64,000 bases of DNA from Guillardia theta CCMP2712 (Eukaryota; Cryptophyceae; Pyrenomonadales; Geminigeraceae): positions 208,846-272,845 of the forward strand of contig NW_005434664.1 of assembly GCF_000315625.1 (NCBI RefSeq). Direction: 5' to 3'. The notes beneath the pieces were generated by a model, which saw only the letters and a program-made list of their open reading frames with translations, ran no database searches and had not been told where the DNA came from. Shown here piece by piece: positions 43,270 to 60,734 of the stretch. The position numbers were made by a program, and so were the translations under genes. The number at the start of each line of letters is the position of its first letter. Within the stretch, counting starts at the first letter, position 1.

Positions 43270-43689
43270 TCAATCCTGGCGGGCATGCGCCGGCGTCTTG
43301 GAGAGCCAGAAGAGCCAAGAGAGCAGGAGGATCTGAGCAGACGCTCTGAGCATGTGCGTGCCTGTCAGCCCGTAGCTGAGCCGCACGTTGCCTAGGGGGA
43401 CGTCATGGGAGAACATGTAGACGTTAGCAGGAGTCATCAGGATTGTCAGCCAGAAGAGCGACCGCGCTGCTAGAGGGGAGAAAGATGTTGCCAGCCATCC
43501 TCCCAGCGCCAGCTCGGCGACGCCAGTCCAGAGCACGTGGAAGGCTGCGCTGCCAGGGATGTAGGGGGGTACGATCTTGCAGTAGTTCTCGAAGGTGGAT
43601 GGTGATGAGGTCTGCGGGAAGTGGGCGGTGCTTGCCAAGCAGTAGAAGCCTCCCAGAAAGATGCACGATCCAGCCCTTGCAAGACTCAT
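43270..43689 (-). CDS. DoxX-like four-helix membrane protein
   Basis: From MSLARAGSCIFLGGFYCLAS the protein is about 139 aa. It has four hydrophobic helices, FHVLWTGVAELALGGWLA, and the signature LFWLTILMTPANVYMFSHD, which resembles the PANVYM segment of DoxX-like proteins. An in-frame ATG further upstream (43818) would add 43 hydrophilic residues and is less likely. DoxX-like proteins are small membrane proteins linked to thiosulfate or redox metabolism in bacteria; the role here is unknown. Confidence 0.6.
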   Translation of the reverse strand: MSLARAGSCIFLGGFYCLASTAHFPQTSSPSTFENYCKIVPPYIPGSAAFHVLWTGVAELALGGWLATSFSPLAARSLFWLTILMTPANVYMFSHDVPLGNVRLSYGLTGTHMLRASAQILLLSWLFWLSKTPAHARQD

Positions 43690-43818
43690 GGCGACACCGA
43701 TGATGCGATGAAGGGGATGACGGGATGACGATGAGGTTGAAGGGAACTTATCCTTCTGTGCGCAAGTCATCAGCAACAGTGAAGTTACAGCATGAAGACA
43801 ACTGTCACCTGATAGCAA

Positions 43819-44028
43819 GCTGCTTCTTCAAGCTGGTGAGGATAGTAGATGTTACAGATCTCAACCTTCCTTGGTCTTGCTCTCTCTCTCTCTCCCTCCT
43901 CTCCCTCTTCCCCTCGCTCCCCTTAGTCAGGTTGTCAGAGCTTCAGTTTATAAGGAGTACCCCCTACCCCCTCATCCCCACTCTTTTACCGTGACCCTAC
44001 CCCCTTCGTCCAAGGCATAAGCCCCGAC
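43819..44028. promoter_or_regulatory. Divergent promoter region with TACCCC motifs
   Basis: The stretch between two divergent genes carries TACCCCCTACCCCCTCATCC (from 43959) and CCTACCCCC (from 43996), 20-70 bp before the photolyase ATG. The same motif type precedes several other genes in the window. A promoter role is inferred from position only. Confidence 0.4.
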
Positions 44029-49174
<5,146 letters not shown>

Positions 49175-49497
49175 GTCTCCAGCTGGAGAGCAGCTGACGC
49201 AACTTGCCCCGACCCTCTCGTCATGGTGTCAGACACCAGACAGGTAGAGGAAGAGACTGGCGGGATAGGAGCAGGACCGCTGGATGTGGTAGGAGAGGAG
49301 GAAGAGGAAGAGGGAGAAGGGTAGGAGGAGGGAGGAGGGTGGGAGGAGGAGCGGTCGACAATTCAAGATGTTCACTCTCATACAGTAATTGACATATTTA
49401 CACTGAAACTTTCCTCCCCTCCTCCTCAAAATTTCGCCAGCAGAGGCACAAAAACGAGACCAGCGCTCTCCTCCCCTCGCCAATTCGAGCTTCTGGC
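49175..49497. other. Intergenic between convergent genes
   Basis: Purine-rich GGAGGA sequence and a short AT-rich part. Presumably 3'-UTRs of both neighbours; nothing else is seen. Confidence 0.5.
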
Positions 49498-52400
49498 TCA
49501 GCTCCCTCGTCCTCTGGCGCTTCCAGGGCTACTTGTGGTCGCCACTTTCCCTTCCTCCTCCGCCTTCTCCGGTCCTGCAGGGGGGCAGGTAGTCTCTCCT
49601 CCCCCCCCTCTCCCTCCTCCTCTCCCTCCTCGAAAACTTCTGCCTCCGTATCCCCTCCTCTTCCCCCTTCCTCTCTTCACTTCCCCTAGCGCAACAGGAG
49701 CAGGAGCAGGCAGAGCAGGAGGAGCGGGAGTAGGAGCAGGAGTGGGAGCAGGAGCAGGAGTAGGAGCAGGAGCAGGAGCAGGAGCAAGAGCAGGAGCTTC
49801 GGAGCCCCCTGCGCTCTCCTCAGTTCCTACCGACATCTCCCGCGCCTCCTGCCGTTCAAGACTCTGGCTCGAGTCTTCCGACCGGTTCCTCGCCCTTCTG
49901 ACCTTATCCTCGAGGCTCACAACCGAGTTGTAGTGCTCGCCCCCGCTGTACTCGTGCATGTGGTAGCTCAGGCGCAGAGGCGGGCCCCCGTACTGGGGGT
50001 GCGTCTCCGGGTCGGGGAACTGCTGCTGCGACATGTCGTGGCGGAGGACGAGGATGTCGCGCTTGAGGACGTGGCAGAGGGCGATCAGCTCGTGCTGCCC
50101 GCCCCAGGCGTTGGTCTTCTCGATCCTCCGGCAGTAGGCCTGGAACGCGTTCGCGCTCGCATTCTTCTCTAGGGACAGGAAGTGTCGAAAGTGATCCTCG
50201 TGCTCTAGCATGTACTCCGCTGCCAGCCGACGTAGCGACTTGTGCGTGTGCTCTGTCGGGTATCCCGTCCTCTTGAGCTGGTCGGAGATCGCGGAGAAGA
50301 GGCAGTGGCCGTCTGCTGGGATCTCCACGAGCCGCAGCCCCTGCTCAGCCAGCTGCTTCGACAGGATCCTCGACTCCATCTCCCGATTCTTACGAGTTTT
50401 CTTTCTCACCTTGACCACCTTTGGACCCGCCTGCTCGCCCTCCGCCTTCCTCTTCTTCGACGACTTGCAGTCCAGGCACAGCCACTTGCCGTTGACCCTG
50501 ACCTTGACGCATTCCACGTGGGCCGTCCGGTTGCACCTGAGACAGTTGACCATGGTGCTTCCTTCTTTGACCTCCCCGCACACGCACTCCGCTGTCATCT
50601 TCGACTTGGCTCGCATGCCTTTCTTTCCGCCTTTGAGCTTCTTCCCAGCAACATTCTCCGGCTCCTTCTCCTCGTGCCCGCTGCTACCGCAGATGAATCG
50701 AATCTTGATCTTTCGCTTGTCCAACTTGTTTCCAGCCTCCGACATTGCCAGAAGATTGTTGACGAGGCCACTAGCATTGGCCTGTGACAACTTCCTCTTT
50801 CGAGGAGGAGGCGAGGGCTCTTTATCGCCTTCCTTGTCTGCTCTCTTTGCTCGCTCAAGAAGTCGAGCCGACAATCTCCCTGTCCTGCCGCCTTCGAGCC
50901 CTCCCCCGCCCGTCTCGACTCCCCCTTGATCACTCAAGGCAAAAGGCGGCAGCTTCCTGCCTGCTTCTTCATCCCCGACCGCCAAGTTGCTGCTCGTGTC
51001 CAGCGTAAAATCTGGAGCTCCTGCAGAGACCGAGAGAGAAGGAGGTGCTCGCTCAACCTGATCTTTAGGCTTTGAACAGGCAGAGAGAGCAAACGGAGCA
51101 AGAGGCAGCGCAGGCTTCTCCTTTTCTGTCCCCTCTTGCTTTGACTCCTCTTGACCAGATTGTATGCCCTCTTCTTGCAAACCAGACTGCAATATGATCG
51201 ACCCAGACTGCATGTTTGGTTCCTGCTCCTGCTCCTGCTCCTGCTTCTTCTCAAGATTTGACTCACTCATGTTCCGATCAAGCTTGCCACCCTCATCAAC
51301 CTCGTTCTCGTCAACTTGCTTCAGTTCATTCTTAGATTCATTGCTTTCCCCGCGCTCATCAGCGCCCGAGTGCACTTCTGTCTCTGTTCCGTCAACTCCC
51401 ATCTCCACCTCATGTCTTTCGCTTAGTAGACTTGCACCTTCATCGCCATCCTCTTTCAACGAATTGTCCGTTTCCTGTAAAGAAGCCGCAGAATTGTCTG
51501 GCTGATCTGCAGCTTCTTTACAGGAATCCTCACCTTGTTCCCCCTCCTTCCCCTCCTCGGCTCCCTCCTCTTTCCCTTCGTCTTCCTCAAGACCCTGAAC
51601 GCTCTCCTCGTCGCAGATGACCTCCGGTGTCTCCTCCTCATTTCCTGGCATGTTGACTTGTAGCAACTCTTGGGTTGGCACGTCACTCTCGTGAGTATCA
51701 AGCTTTCTAGCATCCAGCACATCACTTCTCTTCTCTTCATTCTGTAAATCTTCTGTGACGTTAGATATTGGGTCCTTGGCCTCATGTTTTAAAGTGCTTT
51801 CGCTCACTTCTTCACTTGCTTCATTTCCTCTCTGAAGATCTGCTACTTTGTCATTCTTCTTCTGACCAGTCAAGTCACTATACACATCATTCGTTCCCTC
51901 CACTCCAGCGACAATTGCGTCATTGTTCTCGTTTCCTTCAGCATCCCTTTGAGCGTCCTCACCTTGTTCCCCCTCCTTCCCCTCCTCGGCTCCCTCCTCT
52001 TTCCCTTCGTCTCCCTCAAGACCCTCGACGCTCTCCTCGTCGCAGATGACCTCCGGTGTCTCCTCTTCATTTCCTGGCATGTTGACTTGTAGCAACTCTT
52101 GGGTTGGCACGTCACTCTCGTGAGTATCAACCACTTGAGATTCATTCTTCATTCGGTGCTGCAGTGGTGCCTCCTCTTGTTGATCGCGATCTTGGTGCAC
52201 ATCCTGCTCAGAGATAAGTCCTGCAATCTCTTGATTGAAATCAGTGTTGGTCTGCATAGTAGCATGTTCATTGCGCACTGGTCTCTCATCATCTTGTTGG
52301 TCTGCATTCAAGGTAAAGATGTCAGTACCTCCATCTTGCTCTGCTTGGTTTCTGCATTTGTAAGGGGCTTGCTCGCATCTGCTCTTTCATCCTGTGACGA

Positions 52401-55400
52401 CATCTGACTCGTTGGGGGTTCAGCAATGCACACTTGTTCGGAGTCGCAAAGGGTCTGATAGGTACTTGCTGCCTCGCTGCCTTGAATATCATTTTCAATG
52501 CCCTGGCATGAGAGCGCGCTGGAAGTGCCCTGCTCTATATCCACTTGCGTTCCATCCTTCGACATCTGAGCTCCTCCACAATCATCCACTTCAAGCATAT
52601 GCTTGCGATCCACAGGTGAAATCTCAAGCTGCTTTGAATTTTCTGAATATTTTTTGAACAAATCTTCCCCCGGTTCTTCATTTGTACTCACGTCATTGTG
52701 GCCAGCAGTTGTGTTGCCTTGATTTTCATTTTTTGATTGTGGAATTCCATCTTCGCTCACCTGCTCCTGTTCTCTATGGTTGTCTACGCTGACATCCCGT
52801 GGAATATTGTAAACATTCTGATTCTCATCCCTCACCGACTGCTGCAATTGATCGTCCTGTGTGTCGAGCTTCTGGTATGGATCAACTTGCGTTTTGGTGT
52901 CTGAAGAAGTATCTCGTTTCACATCCATCTTTCCGAGAGCAGCAACACTCCTATCATTGTTGTCGGTCTTATAAAGGTGCTCAAGACCTGTGACATACCA
53001 CTGTCAGTGCGCGCAAGGGATAAGGAAAACGTTCTCACCAGGCGAAGTCAAAGTGATTGTTCTGATGGAGGACTTCCAGCAGCAGAGTTGTCGCAGCCAG
53101 TCACCGCTTTCAAGCTCGCTGAAATCTAGATTGCTCAAATATTTTGACAATCTCTTCTTCCGTAGGAAGTGCGACAGATCCAAGTCTTTGTTAGGGAGGT
53201 GGCTGATTGCTAGGCGGTCGCTTTCAAGTCGATAGATACATCCTGACGTCTGGGAAAAAGATGTATCATCGAAGAGATCTCGCAGTAGCTGGCAAAACTT
53301 TGGTTTCTGCACATTCGCGCCAAATCTGGCATAACAAATTTTGTTAGTTGAAACCAAAATTCTAATCAGATAACGTACCATTCTGCCATCTTCAATGTAA
53401 GCTTGTAGCATTTTAGATTTGTCTTCGTTGCACCATTTCATGTGGTTTTCAAATCTACCATGGGTGATGTAATTCCAGCACCTATCTGTATGTTTTGGCC
53501 CACAGTTGTTCTTCGTCCAGTACAATCCAGAATCATCAAGCTTTAGGCTCAACGGCCTTGTAGGATCCTTCACCATGACTGATCTAGAGATCTGCCCAGT
53601 ACGATGAGCAGACGGCATGACAAAATTTGAGAAACATACCTGAATCAAATGCTCTGTGTGAGCTGTTTCACAGTCAAGCGTCCACTGAATGGTCGTGGCA
53701 GAGGTTTCGCATACTGCTTCCGAATCATCATCGGAGGGCTGTGGATCGATAGAAGAGCGCTTGGCATCAGTCTTCTTAGTTTGTTTGCGTCCCGGCGTTG
53801 TATTTGCACTGCTCGGCCTCAGTTTAGCACTATCGGTTTCTTGGTTCTTGGGCCCGGAGCAGGATTTCGGCTCTTGTTCCATCCTGGGTTTTGCAGCTTT
53901 GGCCTTCAACCTCAGCGATTCCCTCCTAGGTCGAGGTGCCTCAACCTTGGGCGATGATACCTTGCAGTTTTCGTTGGCAGATTTGGAATCACGTTCAGAG
54001 ACTTCCTCTTGACACAATTCTTCTGAAAAAGGGAGGGAGCTTTCGGTAGAGCATCCAATTTTCTCTTCTGTGTCCACATCCGATCGATTTCCTGACTGAA
54101 TCGTTCCAGAGCTGATGGAAGAATTCATATCTTGTTCAGGACAGCCAGAATTCTCTTGTTGCTTCATTTTAACATCAGATTCGGAGACAACAGAGTTGCT
54201 CGAATTCGAGGTAACATTTAAGGACTGCGAGTGTTTGAAGTGATTTGTTAAGTTTTCTTCACACTCAGTTGTGATACTTCCCTTCTTGCTGGTATTGCTT
54301 GGGCACGACTTCCTTTTTGTGTTTCTGCCTAACTCATCATGCCCATTCACTCTACGAGGAGCCTTTCCATTGAAAGGAAGGGCTTCCGTGTCTCTTGACC
54401 GTCTTGATCCACCTTTCTTCGTCTTGGTCGAGTCTCCTTGGTCAATATCCATTGAGTCATGATCACCGTCATCATTCTTACTCGTTGGCTGAATGTCTCT
54501 GTCCGTTTCATCGCTCTGCGATGAACAAGATTGATTTGATCCCCTTTGATCAGCAACATTAATCTGTGTATTGTGGGCCAATGGCGAAGCAGTACATGGC
54601 CCTTGCGTCAACGAGTCTTGATCGCAATCAGGCTTTTGTGGTTGGCATGATTCTTCTGATGTAGATCTCTCCACTCCCTGAGAGTCATTCCCAGTCGCAC
54701 GACGTGCCGGCTCTTCAACTTTCAGCGAATCCACAAGCTCATCCACTGACCCATCGGTGAGTGTGGTGATTGCTTCGATACCTGTTGAAAGTTTTCACGA
54801 AGAGCAGAGGACATGCCAATTTATACCTTTGCCTTCTAATTCCATGACATGTCCTGCTGATATCATCCCATTCGAACGCATGTTGAGGTCTACAAGAATG
54901 AAATCATTACAATCAAAAGCAAAGAGAAACAAGCTTAGCATTACCAACGGGTTGCTTCAAAGGACTAAGTAGGCAAGTAGCATCTTTGTCTGGGCATAAA
55001 CCCCCGCCATCTCTCTCAGATTTGTTCTCAGACAGAGCAAATTTGCCAGAGGATGCGATGCGTCGTCCAGCATTCAAATGCATCGAGATCTGATTCGAAC
55101 TTGGCATATTGGAGTGTCTCTTCTCTTTCAAGAAGTCAGTCTTTGCATCTGTATGACAATGTGGAGTTGCAAGCTCGTAGACGGCTGACTGAAACTCAGC
55201 CATTCATCTCCACAAAGGTTTGATCTAATTCTAACCCAAATCTCAAGATTGACAGGTTTGCACCAATTGAATTGTGCCGCATTCGTAGATCCAGCGATAA
55301 GGCATGTTCCTGCAGCAGCAACAGAATAAGATCCAGGCGATCCTTTCCGTAATCCTTTGCTCTTAGGCACGCTTGAAAATGCGGGAACAAGAAAGCAACG

Positions 55401-55473
55401 AACACTCTTGCTCACAAAAGGAAACCTCAAACTCACAACACAATCCCTGAGTTCTGGAGGAAGTCAACGACAT
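49498..55473 (-). CDS. Giant acidic protein with PHD finger and OTU cysteine-protease domain
   Basis: The last exon (49498-52284) joins 52329-52987 through a 44-nt intron, and that joins the block 53039 to about 54780. The block contains two further short introns recognised by in-frame GT...AG. Upstream exons run to an ATG at 55473 (MSLTSSRTQG). The N-terminal two thirds is Ser/Asp/Glu-rich, with a more ordered part (CWNYITHGRFENHMKWCNED). The C-terminal exon has a PHD-type finger (CVCGEVKEGSTMVNCLRCNR ... HVECVKV ... WLCLDCK) and then an OTU domain. The OTU has the Cys site IPADGHCLFSAI, NAWGGQHELIAL and a His site EHYNSVV. OTU enzymes cleave ubiquitin chains; with the PHD finger, a chromatin-linked deubiquitinase is plausible. 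It ends in Ala-Pro repeats and an RGG-rich tail. Confidence 0.75.
51529..52130. repeat. Two near-identical 174-bp direct copies in coding sequence
   Basis: 51529-51701 and 51957-52130 are almost identical. They encode DTHESDVPTQELLQVNMPGN and the following acidic KEEGAEEGKEGEQGED segment twice in the PHD-OTU protein. Confidence 0.9.
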
Positions 55474-57953
55474 GTGCGTGTTTGCTTGAAATGTGAAGGC
55501 GTTTTGTGCGTGCATCTCATCAAAGACTGGATTTTCGTGATTGGGTTGTTGTACAGCCACTTGACTGCTGACATCAAAGGATGAAAGATATATACTGTAC
55601 AACATCAGCACATTGCAGTTCACAGGAAAAGTGTGTTTGAACAATTTCCTATAAGTTCCTAGACAGCTACGCTCGATCAGGCAATCCTATGAATGCAATT
55701 GTAGGGAGTTGTGGATTTTCCCAGCACAATCGATTCAAGAAACGACAGATACTTGAGCATCCATCATCAAGAAGACAACACGATCGTCCATCGCATATTG
55801 AGCCATAGCAATGAAGCAACGGATCACACGAGGAAAGCAGTAGAAGAGGAGGTATGCCGTAATGGTGCAAGGACATAGCAAAGTGTATGTGCATACTGCA
55901 TGGCGCGGAAGAAAGGGCAGTGGGTACATGAAAGTTTGGTGATGAGGGGTGGGCAGGAAGCTGGTGGGGTGGTTAAGCTTGGGTTAAGGGGTGGTGGGGT
56001 CAGGAAAGGTATTCATAGATTTACTAGACTCGGGTAGGGTGGTTCATTTCAAGGGGTAGGTTTGATTGTGATAGGGTTGGTCCTAACGAGAGGGTGGGGA
56101 TGACGAGTTGGGGTTGGAACAACTCTTTCATTGAGGGTGGTACTCATGTATCAAGAAACTATAAGTGGGACAATAATGAATAACACCATACCTTGATGGA
56201 GGACGATTAACAAAAGAATCGCTGGGGTGTTGTCTAGACAAAGTTAAGGAGGAAAGCAGGGGGTACCGGAGAGCAACCCGGATGATCTGATTTCAAAGGG
56301 GTGGGTACTGGAATGAGATAGACTGTACGGAGATGAGGATAGAGTACGGGTGATATATCTATGACGCAAGTGGAAAGGGGGTGGGTAGTACCCCATTTCC
56401 GAACAAGGACGAAAGGTTGGGGGTGAAAAGGGGGCTGGTGGGTAAAATTTTAGCTAATGGTGGGGGTGGGGGTTATAAACATTGGAGGTGGTGGGTCATG
56501 AGGCGACATCATCTCGCCCCATCAAATCGGAAGGGTAGGTGAAATTTTGTTAGGGGTACCAACTAGTCCCTATATGATAGGACTATGTGATAGGATCTGC
56601 TAGGTCCTTCTGGTGCTATCTTGGAGTTTACTACCCCTCCACCCTCCTCCGAACCCCTTGTGCAATATTGCTCTCGAAGACCCTCAAAACAGGTCCACCC
56701 CACCCTGAATCATCCAAACACACCAACCCATCATATTGTCTTCAAATTTCAGGCGTAACTACCGGTGCTTCTGTAGTAGATTGCTTTTTGTAGCCTCTAC
56801 CACCCACCCCTCCACTGGCACATGAACGTACCGAATCTGGAAACACGGTTTTGAAATTATGGCCTCAAATTTCTCCCTGTTTAAAAATTTTTCCCTGAGG
56901 CAGGCTTGCCAGTGATCTGAGCCGGGCCTGTCCGATCGGAGTCACCACTGATGGCAGTGCAGTCTTGTCGTTGCTGCAGTATCGGGCTCGCCTCAGATAT
57001 TTGGATACAAGGCGACAAAAAGACAGCAATGAGACACTTGAGACATTAATCATGACCCCTCCCTTTCCCCTTCATTGTACCCCTATCCTTCCCACAGATC
57101 CTCGTCTGTCGCCTTAGACCGACGAGTATCACCCTACCCATCCTTTTAAGATAAAAGTACCCCTACATCAACCTGACGCCGACTAGCCCTACCCCCGTTT
57201 CTCCAACGCGCTCGCTTTTCCCTACCCCTACCCTTCCTCCCTTCCTTCGCATGAGCTCCTGAAACAGATCTTAGAACAGTGGTACCTTGCCTAAGAAAAG
57301 TCTTATGTCTGTCAAGAGTGATTTTGGATATCCTTGTAGCTAAGGCTTTAGACGTAACCTGCCCTGAGCGAGACAACCTCCCAGTGTTGCGTCCCTGAAC
57401 CTCTCCCACCCTACCTACCTCGAGAGTCCTGCGACTCCCTGAATAGGTAAGCAGGGTATAACCCCAACATTTCATGACCAGTGTGGGGCCTACCCTACTT
57501 CTGGGCTAGCCATCCAACTGTTAGAAGCTTTTCGGGTGGTTGAAGGATACTATCAGCAAATATTGTATTGCATTTACTATAGAATAGACTAGCTATGAAG
57601 GTATGTTTGGATTGCATTTTTTCACACTACCCACTACCACATTTCTTCAAGTACCCCACCCAGGAAATACAGATCCTTGGTACCCCTACCCCATCATTGG
57701 AAGGACCCGTACCCGTCTGGATCAGCGGAGGCCATCTAGAGCACCAACAAATTTTGACCAATCCGTCCAAATATTCAATATTTGGAATAAATGTATGAAT
57801 TCCTTTATAACATCACGAGGAGACTCATCAAAATTTGACGTTAAAATTTTCAAATTATCTCTAAAAATGTAAATTTTACTTGCATTGTACCCCCTTCGGT
57901 AATCCTTCTCGGCACATAAAGAGTGAAGTCGGCGGCCGCACTGTTACCCCGCC
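55474..57953. other. Long GGGGTA-rich spacer
   Basis: No gene is supported in nearly 2.5 kb. From 55915 to 57770 the sequence is crowded with GGGGTAG, GGTGGG and, on the other side, TACCCC motifs. The orientation changes near 56600 (G-rich on the plus strand to the left, C-rich to the right). The EF-G promoter should lie near 57800-57953. Confidence 0.55.
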
Positions 57954-60462
57954 ATGCGCGCGATTCTCCTGTGCGCGGCGATGGCCGGCGCCGCCGCCTT
58001 CGCCCCCGCTGGCCAGAGTCCTCTCATGCGGCGCCAGAGCACCTTCCATGGTGCACAGGCTCCCTCCGCGTCCTCTCTCAAGCTGGGAAGCTCCGTACGC
58101 CGCACTCCCCGCCTCCGCGCTGCTCCATCTGTCCAGATGAACACGGCCACCGGCAGGTAGGATCATGTGAAAACATAACTGTAATGCCTTCGTGCCATGA
58201 TGTCGATCAATATTTTTTGATGCTCTCCTTTCCTTCTACGCTATTCATCAAGGATTGTTTGTTTCATCCGACTTTCGTCGTGAACTTGTGTAGTTCGTAC
58301 GAATCAATTCGCTCGGATGTTTCACAACGAGACCTTTCTAGTGCATGCTTGCTGACACTCGTCAATGCAGGAAGACTGCTCTTGATCGCTACCGCAACAT
58401 CGGTATCATGGCGCACATTGACGCCGGCAAGACCACCACCACCGAGCGTATTCTCTTCTACACCGGAAAGTCGTACAAGATCGGAGAGGTTCACGAGGGA
58501 GGAGCGACAATGGATTGGATGGCGCAGGAGAAGGAGCGCGGTATCACCATTACCTCTGCTGCCACTACCTGTTTCTGGAAGGATCACCGCATCAACATCA
58601 TCGACACCCCCGGTCACGTTGACTTCACCCTTGAGGTCGAGCGTTCCCTCCGTGTTCTTGACGGAGCTGTTGCCGTGTTCGACGGAGTTTCTGGAGTTGA
58701 GCCTCAGTCGGAGACTGTGTGGAGGCAGGCGGACAAGTACGGTGTCCCCAGGATGTGCTTCATCAACAAGATGGATCGCATTGGAGCCAACTTCTACAAG
58801 GCTGTCGACTCTATCATCGAGCTCTTGGGAGCTACCCCTCTCGTTCTCCAGCTTCCCATCGGCATGGAGTCTGACTTCCAGGGAGTCGTCGACCTGGTGC
58901 AGATGAAGGCGATTGTGTGGAACGGCGAAGAGCTCGGAGCCAAGTTTGACGTTGTTGACATCCCTGCTGAGCTCAAGGACAAGGCCGCCGAGTACCGCGC
59001 AAAGCTCGTGGAGCAGGCCGTGGAGCTGGACGATGATGCCATGATGGCGTACCTCGAAGGAGAGGAGCCTGACGTTGATACCCTCAAGAGGCTCATCCGC
59101 AAGGGAACCATCGAACAGAAGTTTGTTCCCATCGTTACTGGAACTGCGTTCAAGAACAAGGGAGTTCAGCCCCTCCTCGATGCTGTTGTCGACTACATGC
59201 CTTCCCCCCTCGACGTTCCGCCCATCCAGGGTATCAACCCCAAGGACGAGAGCCCCATGGAGCGCAAGTCGTCTGACGAGGAGCCCTTCTCCTGCCTTGC
59301 CTTCAAGATCATGAACGATCCGTTCGTCGGCTCGCTCACCTTCACTCGTATCTACTCTGGAGTCATGAGCAAGGGAACCAGCGTCCTCAACTCTGTCAAG
59401 GGCAAGAAGGAGCGTATCGGCCGTCTCCTCGAGATGCACGCGGTCGACAGGACTGACCTCGACGAGGCCCGTGCTGGAGACATCGTTGCCCTCATCGGCT
59501 TGAAGGATACCACCACCGGAGACACCCTCTGCGATCCCGAAAAGCCTGTTATCCTTGAGAAGATGGACTTCCCCGAGCCTGTGATCAAGGTTGCTGTCGA
59601 GCCCGCCTCTAAGAAGGAGCAGGACAAGATGACTGAGGCTCTCATCCGCCTCGCTGCCGAGGACCCCTCCTTCCGTTTCTCCCGCGATGAGGAGTCTGGC
59701 CAGACTGTGATCGAGGGTATGGGAGAGCTCCATCTTGAGATTATCGTCGATCGCATGAAGAGAGAGTTCAACGTCGACTGCAACGTTGGTGCCCCCCAGG
59801 TTTCCTACCGTGAGGCCATCACTCAGTCTGCTGAGATCGACTACACGCACAAGAAGCAGTCTGGTGGTTCCGGACAGTTCGCCCGTGTCAAGATAAGGTT
59901 CGAGCCCCTTCCTGACGGTGAGACCGGCTTCAAGTTCGAGAGCGAGATCAAGGGAGGATCTGTCCCCAAGGAGTACATCCCCGGTGTGACGAAGGGTCTT
60001 GAGTCTGTCATGAACAACGGTATCGTTGCTGGCTTCCCTGTCATTGGCATTAAGGCCGTTCTTCTTGACGGAGCTTACCACGAGGTCGATTCCAGCGTGC
60101 TGGCCTTCGAGATCGCCGCTCGTTCGGCCATCAAGCAGGGTCTGTCGAAGGGGAAGGCAAGGTTGATGGAGCCCATCATGAAGGTGGAGGTGATCACTCC
60201 CGAGGACCACATGGGCGATGTGATCGGAGACATCAACTCTCGTCGTGGCCAGATTGGCAACTTGGGAGAGCGAGGAAACATGAAGACCGTCAAGGCCTTC
60301 GTCCCCCTCGCCGAGATGTTCCAGTACGTGTCCACCCTCCGCGGCATGACCAAGGGACGTGCGCAGTACTCCATGGAGCTGGATCACTACGAGCTTGTGC
60401 CCCCCAACGTTGAGAAGGACCTCATGGGTCAGTTCAAGCGCAAGGAGGATGATGATGATTAG
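57954..60462 (+). CDS. fusA: Plastid-targeted elongation factor G
   Basis: Exon 1 is 57954-58156 and exon 2 is 58371-60462, with a phase-2 junction; 764 aa. Exon 1 encodes a bipartite presequence: a signal peptide ([20 protein letters not shown]) with Phe just after the predicted cleavage site, then a Ser/Arg-rich transit peptide. This is typical of proteins sent into red-derived complex plastids. The mature part is a full bacterial-type [19 protein letters not shown] (G1), ERGITI (G2), DTPGHVDF (G3), NKMDRIGA (G4), then domains II-V ([36 protein letters not shown]). It catalyses GTP-dependent translocation on plastid ribosomes. A 707-codon frame on the other strand is a codon-bias shadow. 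Confidence 0.97.
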
Positions 60463-60734
60463 ATGTAGGGCTCGTCTGTTTGCGAGTAAAATTAGACCTG
60501 TGACAAGACTGTTTGCACACTTTTATTTTCTTGCAGCTTTCAACCTCTTGAAACGAAGGAGAAGATGCATCCTTGTACCCCTTGGTTGCTCTGAGAAACC
60601 ACTGCGTGACAAATCTTTTCCATGTCATCGATTGTACCTGCATGTTCCTCAACACAGCTTGCACTCTGCCGATCGTCTGTGTCGGGATCACCTGGTTGTA
60701 CAGGGTGTGGTGAGACGAGGGTCAGCAGACCAAC

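Noticed and set aside
55196-55405. Alternative frame (KDYGKDRLDLILLLLQEHAL) at the 5' end of the OTU gene
   Set aside because: It looks protein-like, but it does not connect in phase to the following exon, while the overlapping frame does through a 47-nt intron. I could not fully exclude it.
58264-60387. 707-codon open frame on the minus strand
   Set aside because: It lies exactly opposite EF-G. The plus-strand protein has every EF-G motif; the minus frame is open because of codon bias.
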